From Bog-159 sp963738375 (GTDB taxonomy: Bacteria; Acidobacteriota; Terriglobia; Bryobacterales; Bryobacteraceae): a DNA stretch of 64,000 bases. Shown here piece by piece: positions 8,580 to 22,787 of this stretch. The number at the start of each line of letters is the position of its first letter. The first letter of the stretch is position 1. The notes under the pieces are model-generated. The model was not told where the DNA came from and did no database searches. It saw nothing but the letters and a program-made list of their open reading frames with translations. The DNA lies in assembly GCA_963738375.1 (NCBI GenBank), contig CAVTWL010000009.1:1-64000 (forward strand), given 5' to 3'. The position numbers were made by a program, and so were the translations under genes.

Positions 8580-8910
8580 ATGCCTCTGAAGAGAGCCGCC
8601 CTTTTTGCCTGTATAACCACTATCTTGGGATCTCTGGCTCCTGTGTGGCAGGCCGGTCAGAAAATGCTCGGAATTCCATCCGCTCATTCGCGTTGGTGGG
8701 TCATTCTTCTTAACTCTCCTGATTCTGTCAACGTTGCCTGGAATTTGACATCCTCAGGATTCAGTTTTCGGCAACGGGATCGCCAGCGGCGCCGCTAACC
8801 TGCTCAACATCGGTTCCGAATTCGCGTTAATACTTTTGCTCAGCTCCTTATACCGCCAGCCGGAAGATGACCCTCCCGTGCGCGGGGTACAACTACGTGC
8901 AGCTTCGTAA
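8580..8910 (+). pseudogene. Small membrane protein, interrupted by frameshifts
   Basis: The stretch between padR and the S4-domain gene is not plain noncoding DNA. From the ATG at 8580 it reads MPLKRAALFACITTILGSL, then (one frame on) SFFLTLLILSTLPGI, then (next frame) FGNGIASGAANLLNIGSEF and ALILLLSSLYRQPEDDPP, stopping at 8910. Together these would make a protein of about 110 residues with three or four hydrophobic segments, which is how many small acidobacterial membrane proteins look. I recognise no family. Two frameshifts are needed, so it is either damaged or mis-sequenced. From 8911 to 9054 I see nothing convincing. Confidence 0.4.
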
Positions 8911-9054
8911 TTCCCTGCTAATGACAGGCCGAACGGCGCCGCCCTTGGGGCCGCTGCTAACAGAGGCTGCACGCAGTTTATTGAACCAGGCATGCCTCTT
9001 CGTCGCCCCCTACATCGTCTGGAAAAGCACTTCGCGCCGCCTGCCCGGCGCCGG

Positions 9055-9432
9055 TTAACGCCCACGAAAACGGTCGATCCGCCGCCGGTCGCGCTTCGAC
9101 GGCTTCCCCGCCGGCATGGCGTCGAACGCCATCATGGCTTTGTGTTCCGCCGCCGCCTTCATCCGCAGTTCACGGCTCTCGTCGGTTTCCCGATACAGCG
9201 TCTGCGCCACCGCCGCCGGACCGCGCATTTCGCTCAGCGCCAGCATCTCTAATTGAAAATCGCCGCTATCGTTCTTCACCTGCAGCTTGTCGCCGGCCCG
9301 CACCTCGCGGGACGCTTTGACGGCCTGTCCGTTGCATGCGATTCGGCCGAGTTCGCAGGCTCGCGAAGCCAGGCTGCGCGTTTTGAAGAATCGCGCGGCC
9401 CACAGCCATTTGTCCACCCTTACGCCGTCCAT
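9055..9432 (-). CDS. S4-domain RNA-binding protein, Hsp15-like
   Basis: The 125-residue protein opens with an S4 domain: VRVDKWLWAARFFKTRSLAS, then ELGRIACNGQ and SREVRAGDKLQV. The basic tail ends SKRDRRRIDRFRGR. This matches the Hsp15 (HslR) family, small heat-inducible proteins that bind free 50S subunits carrying stalled nascent chains with peptidyl-tRNA. E. coli Hsp15 is about 133 residues, so the length fits. I leave the symbol empty because other S4 paralogues share the domain. Confidence 0.85.
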   Translation of the reverse strand: MDGVRVDKWLWAARFFKTRSLASRACELGRIACNGQAVKASREVRAGDKLQVKNDSGDFQLEMLALSEMRGPAAVAQTLYRETDESRELRMKAAAEHKAMMAFDAMPAGKPSKRDRRRIDRFRGR

Positions 9433-9462
9433 CCCCCTATTTTATAGGGGCGCGCGGTGCGC

Positions 9463-10483
9463 CTATTGCATCGCGTAGGAACTGAGCACCTTCATGTAAT
9501 TCGCCCGCTCAAACGCGTGCGGCTGCGGCACGGCGTTGCGGCTCATGCTGCCCTGCATCTGGCGGATGGAATCGTATTCGTGATCCCCCAGCCAGATCAG
9601 CAATTCGGTGAGCATGGTATCCAGATAGTTGATGCCCTTCTTCAACAGCGCCGAAGTCATCATCGCCACCTTCGCGCCCGCCATCATCGCCTTCACCACG
9701 TCGGTCGCCGTGTGGACGCCGCCCGTCAAGCGCCAGGTCCGGGCTTCACGTTGCCGTAAAGCACCGCGATCCAGTGCAGCCGCAGCAGCAATTCGTACTG
9801 GTTGCTCAGGATCAGGTTCGGCACCACTTCCAGCGCTTCCAGGTCGAAGTCCGGCTGGTAGAAGCGATTGAACAGCACCAGTCCGTCGGCGCCCGCGCCT
9901 TCCAGGCGCTTGGCCATATTCACCAGCGAGCTGAAGTACGGCCCCAGCTTCACCGCCACCGGAATGTGCACCGCCGATTTCACTTCGCGCACCAGCTCGC
10001 AGTACTTGCGCTCCACCTGCTCGCCCGTCACGTCCGGATCGACCGGGATGTAATAAATGTTCAATTCCAGCGCGTCGGCGCCGGCTTGCTCCATCTCTAC
10101 GCGCATACTTCAGCCAGCCGCCCACGGACGTGCCGTTCAGGCTGGCGATCACCGGAATGCGCACCGCTTCTTTCGCCTTGCGGATATGCTTCAGATAACC
10201 TTCCGGCCCGCGATTGTAGCCGCAGCATCGTCGGGAAAGTGCCCCGCCGCTTCCGCGCCCACTTCCTCGGCCGCCGAAATGAACCGATCCAGCTCGTTGC
10301 TCTCCAGCGTGATCTGCTCTTCGAAGAGCGAATGCAGAACTACCGCCGCCGCCCCCGCGTCTTCCATGCGGCGGATATTGCCCACCTCCTCGCACATCGG
10401 CGACGAAGAAGCCACCAGCGGATTCCGCAGCTTCAGTCCCAGATAAGTGGTGGTCAGGTCGATGGTTTTGGAAAGGTCGATCA

Positions 10484-10484
<1 letters not shown>
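9463..10484 (-). CDS. Dihydroorotate dehydrogenase-like flavoprotein (frameshifted)
   Basis: The ATG at 10484 follows AGGAGG and starts MIDLSKTIDLTTTYLGLKLR, then NPLVASSSPMCEEVGNIRR, an N-terminus typical of PyrD-like TIM-barrel proteins. Downstream are IPVIASLNGTSVGGWLKYA, ALELNIYYIP, VHIPVAVKLGPYFSS, LTGGVHTATDVVKAMMAGA and a tail with GSMSRNAVPQPHAFERANY. FMN binding and a barrel fold are expected, but this subfamily lies beside nifJ in many anaerobes and may not make orotate. Its start overlaps the proposed nifJ stop (TAATG), indicating translational coupling. At least three single-base shifts are present. Confidence 0.82.
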
Positions 10485-14080
<3,596 letters not shown>

Positions 14081-14162
14081 AACTTCCCCCTCTTCCTCGG
14101 ATTGCGGATGGTAATCTGCCTAAGCCATATTATAAGACCTGTTTGTCGTAAAAATCTACAGC

Positions 14163-14179
14163 CGTCCTAAAAAAGGACG
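14163..14179 (-). terminator. Hairpin downstream of the VapC-type gene
   Basis: CGTCCT and AGGACG form a perfect 6-bp stem around an A5 loop (T5 on the minus strand). It lies 18 bases past the stop of the minus-strand PIN gene and is followed in that direction by GCTGTAGATTTTTAC, a T-rich but imperfect tail. It would separate the toxin-antitoxin unit from nifJ. Confidence 0.4.
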
Positions 14180-14196
14180 CCTGGTTGCGCGGGGAA

Positions 14197-14589
14197 TTAG
14201 CGTGGAAACAGGGCAACACGGGCGCGATGGCCCTTGCACAACTTTGCGTCGCAGGTATAAAGGACTGCGCCCGTTTCTTCGGCCAGTGCGATATAAGTGG
14301 CGTCGTAAGGCGTGAACTTGTGGCGCAGTTCCCAAATGCGGCCCAATAACCAGGTGTGCGAATAACGTTCGGCTGGCAAAGTGGCGAGACCGCGAAGAAG
14401 CTGGACGCCGCGGTGTGAATCCAGGGTTTGGCCGTCCAGAAGCCTCCGCACGGCGCTCACAACTTCGATATCCAAGAGGTGCGGCACGGCCAAAGCGTCG
14501 CTGCGCGCCGCAAGATCGCGTCGCACGGATTCGGCGACCGGACCGTTCATGAGCAATTCCACAACTACCGACGCGTCGAGGACAATCAC
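14197..14589 (-). CDS. vapC: PIN-domain ribonuclease toxin (VapC type)
   Basis: The 130-residue protein has the PIN-domain acidic set: D5 in MIVLDASVVVELL, E42 in HLLDIEVVSAV, D95 in FTPYDATYIALAE and D114 in YTCDAKL. These coordinate the metal in VapC toxins, which cut RNA such as initiator tRNA or rRNA. The start overlaps the antitoxin stop by four bases (ATGA), the standard order. It is intact. The target RNA is unknown. Confidence 0.92.
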   Translation of the reverse strand: MIVLDASVVVELLMNGPVAESVRRDLAARSDALAVPHLLDIEVVSAVRRLLDGQTLDSHRGVQLLRGLATLPAERYSHTWLLGRIWELRHKFTPYDATYIALAEETGAVLYTCDAKLCKGHRARVALFPR

Positions 14590-14816
14590 CGCGAATAACG
14601 CAGTTCGCGGATCACTAGCGCGGCACTTCGCTTGGTGGTCAGCGGCTTAGCCTCTTTGGTGCTCTCTAACCATTCCTGCATGCTCGGCCGTTCCGCCGTC
14701 CGTTGCAGTTCTCTCTTAATGAAATCGGAAAGACTCATGCCCTCGCGGGCGGCCCTCGCCTTCAGAGTACCGTGAACGCGCTCGGGAACGCCTCTGACCT
14801 GAATCATCTTTGGCAT
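14586..14816 (-). CDS. vapB: Ribbon-helix-helix antitoxin (VapB/FitA type)
   Basis: The protein MPKMIQVRGVPERVHGTLKA, then ARAAREGMSLSDFIKREL, is a ribbon-helix-helix DNA-binding domain of the FitA-like class, followed by a C-terminal tail (SMQEWLESTKEAK) that would occupy the toxin active site. The ATG at 14816 sits right after TAGG; the ATG three codons on (14807) is better spaced from that AGG. An ATG at 14846 would add ten residues outside the domain. Such antitoxins bind their own promoter together with the toxin. Confidence 0.88.
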   Translation of the reverse strand: MPKMIQVRGVPERVHGTLKARAAREGMSLSDFIKRELQRTAERPSMQEWLESTKEAKPLTTKRSAALVIRELRYSR

Positions 14817-14946
14817 CCTAGCAACATTATCGCATGTGGGGCACATGTTCCCTGGCGGATCTGTCGGCCCTCGGCGTCAAGCGGGTCACTGTGAGCAGCG
14901 CCCTCTCCCGCGCCCTACCGCGATCTCAACAGCCTCTTCCAGCAGC

Positions 14947-16207
<1,261 letters not shown>

Positions 16208-16252
16208 GGAACCTCCGTGCGGCCTAAGGCCGTTGCAATATTGTACCGCTGC

Positions 16253-18229
16253 CTAGGTGCTGTGTTTCACCACCGTGAAAGTAATCTGCGAGGGATGTTC
16301 CGTGGAATGATGCACCGCATTGTGCGCCACCACGCCCTTGACCTCGTCGTAGTTATTCCCGCCGGTATTCAGGTTGCGGTCGAACCGCGGGAAATTGCTG
16401 CTCGAAACCTCGATCCGGATCCGGTGCCCCGCCGCGAAGATAGTTGCTGGTCGTCATCGGCTGCAGCGCAACCTTATACACCTTGCCCGGCTCCATCCAA
16501 ACCGGCGGCTTGTCGTACCCATCGCGATAGCGCGGCCCGCTGGATCGTCTCGTCCAGGTTGTAAGCCGTGCCGTCCGGATACACGTCGATCACCTTCACC
16601 GTGAAATCCGTATCCTTGGCGTCGGACGAAACATACAGCGTCGCTTCCATCGGCCCGCTCACTTCCATGCCTTCCTTCAGCGGCTCGCTGGTATAAACCA
16701 GGATGTCCGCCCGCGCCTCCATCTTGCGCTGATCGAACGCGCCCGCCGGTCACCGCATTGCCCGTGCAGCAGACGTTGCCGCCATACGACGGCACCGGAT
16801 TCATCGGATCGTAAGTGAATCCGTCCGGCTGCATCGGCGGCCGGCGCCGCCATCGCCAGCGCGCCGTCGCCATACAGGCTGTTCGCCTTGCCGCCGCTCG
16901 CCAGATAGAGCGTCATCGGCTGCGCGCCTTCCGGCGGCCACGTGTCCGGCGGTCTGCCACTTGTTCAGGCCCATGGTGAAGTAGCGAACCTCGCGGCGTC
17001 TTCTCCAGAATCTTGTTGTCCTCGCCTTTCAGGAAATGGTCGAACCAGCCGTAGGTCAGCGCGTCGTAATCCAGCCGCGCATCGCCCATATCTGCGCTCG
17101 CCCACCACCGTGTCCTCCGTGGCGCGCTTGTAAGCGCAATGCAGCGTCGGCGCGATCACCGCATACTGCTCGTTGGCGATCTCCGGCTTGGCCGTCTTGC
17201 GCACATAGTTATAAGCCGCCAGGTTCGGGCCCAACCGACACGTCGTACCACGACATGAACCAGTAACCCGGCACGTTGATCGTCTTGTCGTCGTGCCACA
17301 GGCCGCCGCGATACCACGCCGGATCGTTCGGAGTCCGCTTGATCATCGCGCCGCCCGTCGAAACTTCCTCGCGATCCGCGAAAATGCCGTGCGGCCCGTC
17401 CACCGCTTTGATAATGTCCATCTCCGGCAGGTGCTGCAGCGCCTTCGACCAATCCACCGGCGGCAACTGCTGCGCCAGGTCGAACGCCTTCGAGGCGCGC
17501 ATCAGATCCTCCTGCGAGGTGTTCGGCGGGAACATCGGCCGCACCTGGTTCTGCTCGCCATAGAGCCACGCGATGAACAGCATCTGCACCGCGCCGCCGC
17601 GATACCAGTTGCCCTGCTCATAATACGGACCCACGCGTCCCACGCCCGCGCCGAAGCCCTTGCGGGATCATCGCCGCGAACGCCGGATTGCCTTGCGCCG
17701 CCACGCCCAATTGCCATTCCGCCGTCGACGAACAGCCGATCGTCCCCACCTTGCCGTTCGACCACGGCTGCGACGACATCCACGTAATCGCATCGTAGCC
17801 ATCCGTCAAGCGGCGGACCCAGAATGTCGTAGTTGCCTTCGGAAAAGAAGTGGCCCGCGCTCGTTCATCTCCACGAACGCATAGCCGCGCTTCACGGCTT
17901 CGAGTCGGCGACTTCATGTCGCGCGGCGCGCCGATCTGCACGTCCCAAAAATTGAAGTTGTAAGGCGTGCGCACGAAGATGATCGGATACTTCTTGGAGG
18001 TGTCCTTGGGCCGGTAAATATCGGCCGCCATGCGCTTGCCGTCGCGCATCGGCACCATTACCTTGCGCTCTACGATGGCTTCCTTCTCCAGTTCATCTTC
18101 AGTCGTTTTGCGTGCTTCGGCGATCTGCGCCTGGGTCTGCGGCGGTTGCGCGAGGACCATGGGAATGGTGCAGGCGGCCACGGCAGCCAGCACCGGAATG
18201 CGGGTTAGAGCGGATATTTTGGTCTGCAT
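16253..18229 (-). CDS. Secreted CocE/NonD-family hydrolase (X-Pro dipeptidyl-peptidase S15 type), frameshifted
   Basis: A signal peptide (ALTRIPVLAAVAACTIPMVL ending ...AQ) is followed by VMVPMRDGKRMAADIYRPKD, YPIIFVRTPYNFNFW, DGYDAITWMSSQPWSNGKVG and IGCSSTAEWQLGVAAQGNP. In the last motif the serine after GC is the expected nucleophile of the alpha/beta-hydrolase. The C-terminal jelly-roll reads ILVYTSEPLKEGMEVSGPME, YNLDETIQR and EVSSSNFPRFDRNLNTGG. The family contains cocaine esterase, alpha-amino-acid ester hydrolases and Xaa-Pro dipeptidyl peptidases; the substrate cannot be assigned. At least six single-base shifts interrupt 1.98 kb. Confidence 0.82.
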
Positions 18230-18258
18230 GCTGAATAGGAAATTATACGCCCGCCGGG

Positions 18259-19027
18259 CTATGCATTGAAGACCAGGCTCATGCAGGTCACGCCGGCCTC
18301 CGCTTTTTGCAATTCGGAGACATCCACGGGCAGATCCTTCCATCCAGCCCTTTCTAGTCGCGCCGCAGTTGCCGGGAACGATGCCGGAATGATCACCGTA
18401 TCGCCGATCGCCAACACATCCGCCGCGCCGGGTTCATCCTGCACCACTTCGATCACCCGGACGTCGCCCAGCGGCGCAAGATCCAGCCATGCCCGATTCG
18501 CCAGCACCGTATCGCGGCCCAGATAACTGCATGCTGATTTCAGATGCAGGCAATCGCGCATGTCCACTCCCGCGACCCAATAGCCGAAAGGCGCCAGCAA
18601 CCGGCCCAATTGCGCGATGCCTTCCCCGTTGCTGCGTGCCGACCGGCCCACAAAAACCTTCGACCCGACCCGCACTACGTCCCCACCTTCAATCGTTCCC
18701 GGCTCGACGATCCATCGCAATGGCCTATACCGCCCCACTACCTCCGCAAGACTCGCCGATTCGCCGCGCCGCGACTCCGCGCCCATGCGCGTCATCACCG
18801 CGACTTCATCCAGCACGATGGCCGGATCTTCCACAAATACGGCGTCCGCATAATCCGGGCAGCGCCGGCAGCGAGACTACCGTGATCCCCAACGATTCGA
18901 GCGCCGCTTCATAAGCGTCGTGCTGCGCCACCGCCTTCGCCATATCGATCGGCCGGCGCTCCATAAACGACAGCTCGCAATCGGTCATCGACGGACTCAC
19001 GGCGCGGGTGATAGCGGTAAGCGGCAT
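18259..19027 (-). CDS. Dimethylargininase-like amidinotransferase/hydrolase (one frameshift)
   Basis: The protein has the five-bladed pentein signatures: FVEDPAIVLDE, EPGTIEGGDVVRVGSKVFVG, HLKSACSYLG (catalytic His), and a C-terminal cysteine in EAGVTCMSLVF. This set matches N(G),N(G)-dimethylarginine dimethylaminohydrolases, which release dimethylamine and citrulline; related enzymes hydrolyse arginine. The N-terminus MPLTAITRAVSPSMTDCELS is also typical. A single shift near 18855 splits it. It precedes the CocE-type gene by about 30 bases and follows the APC permease by 11, so the permease, this enzyme and the hydrolase probably form one transcript for amino-acid or peptide use. Confidence 0.85.
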
Positions 19028-19038
19028 GATCGACTATT

Positions 19039-20361
19039 CTAGCGGCTCCCCCGGAACAGCCACCGAATGGGAAAACTGGCCAGCGACATGAGTAGCGCGT
19101 AGATGCTGTTGGCCGCATCGCTAATCACCGCCCCCACTAAGAACGCGAGGCTGCCTGCTAGAATCCCCAGCGTCAGTGCCGGAAATGCGAAAACACGAAA
19201 CGGACGCGGCGTCAATGGGTGCGTGCGCCGCAGCACTAGCAGCGAAATGTAAGACCAGCAATAGTTGGCTACGAAGAAAAAACCGGCCATGGCGATCAAG
19301 CGGTCCACCGTACCGCTCAACACCAGCCCCACCGCCACCAGAGCAGACATCGCCAGGGCTGCGCGCGGCGTGCCGTTGCCCGCTACCTGTGCCGTGCGCC
19401 GCCAGAACAATCCGTCCCGGCTGACGGCAAACAGAATCCGCGACGTGCTCATCAACATGCTATGCAGCAGAGTCAGGGTAATCACTACCGACACCGCCGC
19501 AATGATGATCTCGCTGGCTCGGCCAAAGATCAGCTTCGCCGCATCGGCAGCCGCGAATTTCGATGCGGCCAGGCCCGCCGGTCCCAAAGCCCGCAGGAAC
19601 GCCGCATTCAGCAGCAGGTAAATCCCCGCGATCAGCGCCAGCCCGTTAAACATCGCCCGGGGAATCTGCTTGGTGGCATGCCGCGTCTCTTCCGCGAAGT
19701 AAATGGTCTCGTACCAGCCGTCGTAGGTGACCACGATCGATTGGATCGCCAGCACGATCGCCGCCACCAAGCCGATGGCTGGCGCCGGCGGAGGGATCGC
19801 GCTCGAGGCCGGTGCCTGGACCAGGAAACAGGCGGCGATCAGCCCGAACAAAGCCATCGCCGCGGTCACCGACGCCGCCTGCTGCACCCTCCCGCTGATG
19901 CGCACCCCAAACCATTGCATGCAGGCGAATGCCAGTATCGCTCCGGAAGCCAGCCAAGGTTGCCAGGGGCCCAGGCCGGGAAGCAGGCGTCCCAGGAATT
20001 CGGCCGCGCCCATCGCCGCGAAGGCGGCGCTCGCCACGTTCGCCAGGAAATCCGACCAGCCCACGGCAAAGCCCACGTGGTCGCCCATGGCCTCGCGCGC
20101 GTAAACATAGAAACCGCCCGCCCGAGGAATCATGGTGGCCAGTTCCGCCACGTTCGCCGCGCCCGCCGCCGCGTATACGGCGCCCGCCAGCCACATCAGC
20201 ATGATCAGCCACGGGAAGCGCAGGTAGGACGCCACCGGCCCCGGTTGCCGCAAAATCCCGACGCCCAAGGTTCCGCCCAGGGTGACTGCCACGCCGAAAA
20301 ACAGCCCGAGGACGGGGAGCAGGGATGGGCGCGCAGCCGGTCCGGCGGTTGGCGTCGACAT
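19039..20361 (-). CDS. APC-superfamily amino acid permease
   Basis: The protein of about 440 residues has about twelve hydrophobic segments. VAVTLGGTLGVGILRQPG lies in the first membrane helix, the glycine-rich substrate site of APC transporters. IPRAGGFYVYAREAMGDHVG and YFAEETRHATKQIPRAM follow in the usual places. It lacks the extra C-terminal segments of solute-sodium symporters. The start chosen is the ATG at 20361 (MSTPTAGPAARP); a GTG at 20403 would add 14 residues. It heads a run of four same-strand genes that ends with the PLP enzyme. The substrate is unknown. Confidence 0.9.
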   Translation of the reverse strand: MSTPTAGPAARPSLLPVLGLFFGVAVTLGGTLGVGILRQPGPVASYLRFPWLIMLMWLAGAVYAAAGAANVAELATMIPRAGGFYVYAREAMGDHVGFAVGWSDFLANVASAAFAAMGAAEFLGRLLPGLGPWQPWLASGAILAFACMQWFGVRISGRVQQAASVTAAMALFGLIAACFLVQAPASSAIPPPAPAIGLVAAIVLAIQSIVVTYDGWYETIYFAEETRHATKQIPRAMFNGLALIAGIYLLLNAAFLRALGPAGLAASKFAAADAAKLIFGRASEIIIAAVSVVITLTLLHSMLMSTSRILFAVSRDGLFWRRTAQVAGNGTPRAALAMSALVAVGLVLSGTVDRLIAMAGFFFVANYCWSYISLLVLRRTHPLTPRPFRVFAFPALTLGILAGSLAFLVGAVISDAANSIYALLMSLASFPIRWLFRGSR

Positions 20362-20467
20362 GGGTAGGAACGACTGTATCACGGCGCCGGGTAGGTCACG
20401 CAATGCGCGGATTGGCAGGGTGGGCTAAAATCGTCTTAGCAACGGTAGGGACTTCCTGCCAGCTTTG

Positions 20468-20493
20468 TTTCCACGTTTTCTGGTTTTCCACGT
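20468..20493. promoter_or_regulatory. Direct repeat TTTCCACGT (two copies) upstream of the sigma-factor gene
   Basis: TTTCCACGT occurs at 20468-20476 and again at 20485-20493, with starts 17 bases apart, just before the ECF sigma gene start. The repeat may be a regulator site for the operon; the sequence alone does not say for which protein. Confidence 0.3.
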
Positions 20494-20508
20494 CATCTTG
20501 ATAGGACC

Positions 20509-21057
20509 GTGGAAGCCGTAATATACGCCTTGATGAGCGAAGCCGTCGATCCCGGCCTGGAACTCCTGGAGACACAGAACAGGTTTGTTTCAGACCACTT
20601 ACGCCGGATTTTCGTCCAAATTTATCGCATCGTGGGCAATGTGGCCGATGCCCAGGATCTGACCCAGGAAGCTTTTATCAAGGCTCTCCAGCGGCAGGAT
20701 CAGCTGAAAGACGAGCAGAAAGCCGCGCACTGGCTTTCGCGCATCGCCACCAATACGGCCATTGATTTTCTGCGGCGCAGCGGCCGCGTTCAGTATTGCG
20801 AGCTGGACGTCGCGCCCGAAAGCCACGACGAGAGCCCCGAAGATATTCTGCTGCGCTCCGAGCAACATGACTACCTGGAAGATGGCCTGCGGCTGTTGAC
20901 CGCGCGGGAGCGGGCGGCCCTGATGTTGCGCGATGTAGAGGGTTTGCCGGCCGAGGAAGTGGCCGCACGGTTGGATTGTTCCAAAGCCACGGTGCGATCC
21001 CATATCGCCAACGCGCGCAATAAGCTGCGCAAGTATATGGAAAAGAGGAAGCAATGA
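20509..21057 (+). CDS. ECF-type RNA polymerase sigma factor
   Basis: Region 2 is seen at residues 30-85 (RRIFVQIYRIVGNVADAQDL, TQEAFIKALQ, then WLSRIATNTAIDFLRR). Region 4 is at 130-175 (LTARERAALMLRDVEGLP, then VAARLDCSKATVRSHIANAR). There is no region 1 or 3, so it is an extracytoplasmic-function sigma factor. The start is either the GTG at 20509, with AGGA only two bases upstream, or the ATG at 20533. It overlaps the next gene, a probable anti-sigma factor, by four bases (ATGA), which is the usual coupling. Confidence 0.9.
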   Translation: MEAVIYALMSEAVDPGLELLETQNRFVSDHLRRIFVQIYRIVGNVADAQDLTQEAFIKALQRQDQLKDEQKAAHWLSRIATNTAIDFLRRSGRVQYCELDVAPESHDESPEDILLRSEQHDYLEDGLRLLTARERAALMLRDVEGLPAEEVAARLDCSKATVRSHIANARNKLRKYMEKRKQ

Positions 21058-21629
21058 CGCATCCGAGTTCGTCCATTCTGGCTCTGTACGCCGGCGAGGA
21101 CCTCGGTTGGTTCGCCCGGCGCCGTACGGGGCGTCACCTGGCCCATTGCAGCCAATGCCGCCGCGAGGTAGCCGCGTTTGCCTCGGTGCGCGAGAGTCTG
21201 GCCGCGCTGAACGAATTGCCGGTGATTTCATGGAGCCGCATGGCGGCCGAAATGAAGGCGAATATCCGTCTCGGTTTGGAAGCCGGCGAATGTGTGCGCG
21301 GCGAGCAGCGGACCGGTGCGCGAGAGGTCTTCGGTTGGCTGTCGAACGTCCGGGCTCTGACGGCTTGCGCCAGCGCCATGGCGATGGTTGCCGTAGGCTT
21401 GTTCCTCCAACGGCCGGCGCCCGTCGCTCCCACGGTGGCGGCCGAGGGCTCGGTACTGCGCGCTACCGCCAACGGGATCGAACTGAATCAGGGCGGCCAA
21501 ACCCTCAGCCTGCTCCATGTGCGCTCCACCGATGTGTCCTATTCGGCCGGCGCGCAAGGCTCCATACGGGCCGGTTATGTGGATTCCGATACCGGCAATG
21601 TAACGATCAATAACTTGTATGTCCAGTAA
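21054..21629 (+). CDS. Zinc-finger anti-sigma factor, membrane-bound
   Basis: The N-terminal domain contains HLAHCSQCRREVAAF, the H-x3-C-x2-C zinc motif of anti-sigma factors (zf-HC2/ZAS type). One hydrophobic segment at about residues 100-118 (ALTACASAMAMVAVGLFL) follows, and then a periplasmic tail rich in beta strands ending in TINNLYVQ. It would hold the upstream sigma factor at the membrane and release it on an envelope signal. It overlaps the sigma gene by 4 bases and the next gene by 11 bases. Confidence 0.8.
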   Translation: MTHPSSSILALYAGEDLGWFARRRTGRHLAHCSQCRREVAAFASVRESLAALNELPVISWSRMAAEMKANIRLGLEAGECVRGEQRTGAREVFGWLSNVRALTACASAMAMVAVGLFLQRPAPVAPTVAAEGSVLRATANGIELNQGGQTLSLLHVRSTDVSYSAGAQGSIRAGYVDSDTGNVTINNLYVQ

Positions 21630-22749
21630 ATTTGCGATTCTATGCGTGGCGGCCGTGACTGGGCTTTTCGCCCAGGAAGCCCGCCTCGACAACTCGGTGA
21701 AGATCAACCTCCAGGCGGATTCGCCTCTGACGTTGATCTCGACGGACCTCGGTGAATCGCACTTCAGCCAGCGCGGCAGCGCCGTGCTGCTCGATCTGGA
21801 TGTTTCGCTAACTCTCCACAATTCCAGCTCCAACCGCGTGCGCGGCGTGACGCTGCTGGTGGCGGCGCAGGAGGCCACGCCCGGCGGCAAGGCTTCGGTT
21901 TCGGTTCCCAGCCTGGATGTTGCGCCTAATCAGAACTTTCCCGTTCGCATCAATCTGCGGCTGTTGCGGCCTGCGCAAATGGGCAGTTCGGCGCCCGTGC
22001 AGGTCAATTTGGATGGCGTGCTCTTTCAGGATTATTCGTTCTACGGACCGAACCGTTTGGACTCCCGCCGCACCATGACCGCGTGGGAAATGGAAGCGCA
22101 GCGCGACCGCAGGTATTTTAAGTCGATCCTGGCGGCGCACGGCGTCGAGGGATTGAAGCAGGCCATGCTCGAAAGTTTGAACCGGCAGGCGGAGCGGCCC
22201 CGGCTTGACGTGCAGGTTTCGCGCGGCCGCGCGGTGGCATCCGCCGCGGTGGGAGAGCACAACACGCGCTTTGCGTTTCTGCATTTCCCCGGCGAGCCCG
22301 TCGAACCTGTCGAAGGTTGGGCGGAGATTGCCGGAAATGAGGCGCGCAATCCTCGCATCGACGTGCGCAATCTGTCGGCGCGGCAGGTCCGTTCCGTGGA
22401 GATCGACTGGATGGTCAGCGACCGTCAGGGCAAACAGTATATGGCTGGATCGGTGCCCGCTTCCGGTCCGGAGTTTAATTTGAAGGCCGGCAGCACCAGT
22501 CGCGTCATGCAGGATACGGCTTTGCGCATTGCCAAAGATGGCGGCGCGCCGTTATCGATCGCGGGGATGACCGGCTTCGTCGGGCAAGTGGAATTCGCGG
22601 ATGGCAAGGTTTGGATCCCGAATCGCGAATCGCTCGCCAGCGCCCAACTGCTGGGCGTCTTAGAGCCGTCTCCGGAAGAGCAGCGTTTGATGGATCTTTA
22701 CCGCAAGAAGGGTCCGAAAGCGTTAGTCGACGAACTGAATAAGTTCTAA
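21619..22749 (+). CDS. Secreted protein of unknown function in a sigma/anti-sigma operon
   Basis: The 376-residue protein has a signal peptide (FAILCVAAVTGLFAQ). It then has a beta-rich region reading VLLDLDVSLTLHNSSSNRVR and GVTLLVAAQEATPGGKASVS, reminiscent of an immunoglobulin-like fold. A second part repeats the theme (RNPRIDVRNLSARQVRSVEI). I do not recognise a family. The 11-base overlap with the anti-sigma gene shows co-translation, so it may be the sensor or effector of that pathway. Confidence 0.7.
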   Translation: MSSKFAILCVAAVTGLFAQEARLDNSVKINLQADSPLTLISTDLGESHFSQRGSAVLLDLDVSLTLHNSSSNRVRGVTLLVAAQEATPGGKASVSVPSLDVAPNQNFPVRINLRLLRPAQMGSSAPVQVNLDGVLFQDYSFYGPNRLDSRRTMTAWEMEAQRDRRYFKSILAAHGVEGLKQAMLESLNRQAERPRLDVQVSRGRAVASAAVGEHNTRFAFLHFPGEPVEPVEGWAEIAGNEARNPRIDVRNLSARQVRSVEIDWMVSDRQGKQYMAGSVPASGPEFNLKAGSTSRVMQDTALRIAKDGGAPLSIAGMTGFVGQVEFADGKVWIPNRESLASAQLLGVLEPSPEEQRLMDLYRKKGPKALVDELNKF

Positions 22750-22787
22750 GTCGCACAATGGCTCCCGGCGTGCTAAGACTGCGTGGC

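Noticed and set aside
8911..9054. Additional ORF (LLNQACLFVAPYIVWKS) before the S4 gene
   Set aside because: Short, without start context or continuity with the fragment upstream.
16220..16232. Palindrome CGGCCTAAGGCCG between the CocE and PLP-enzyme genes
   Set aside because: Only five paired bases and no T-run; it sits right before the ribosome binding site of the next gene and is probably chance.
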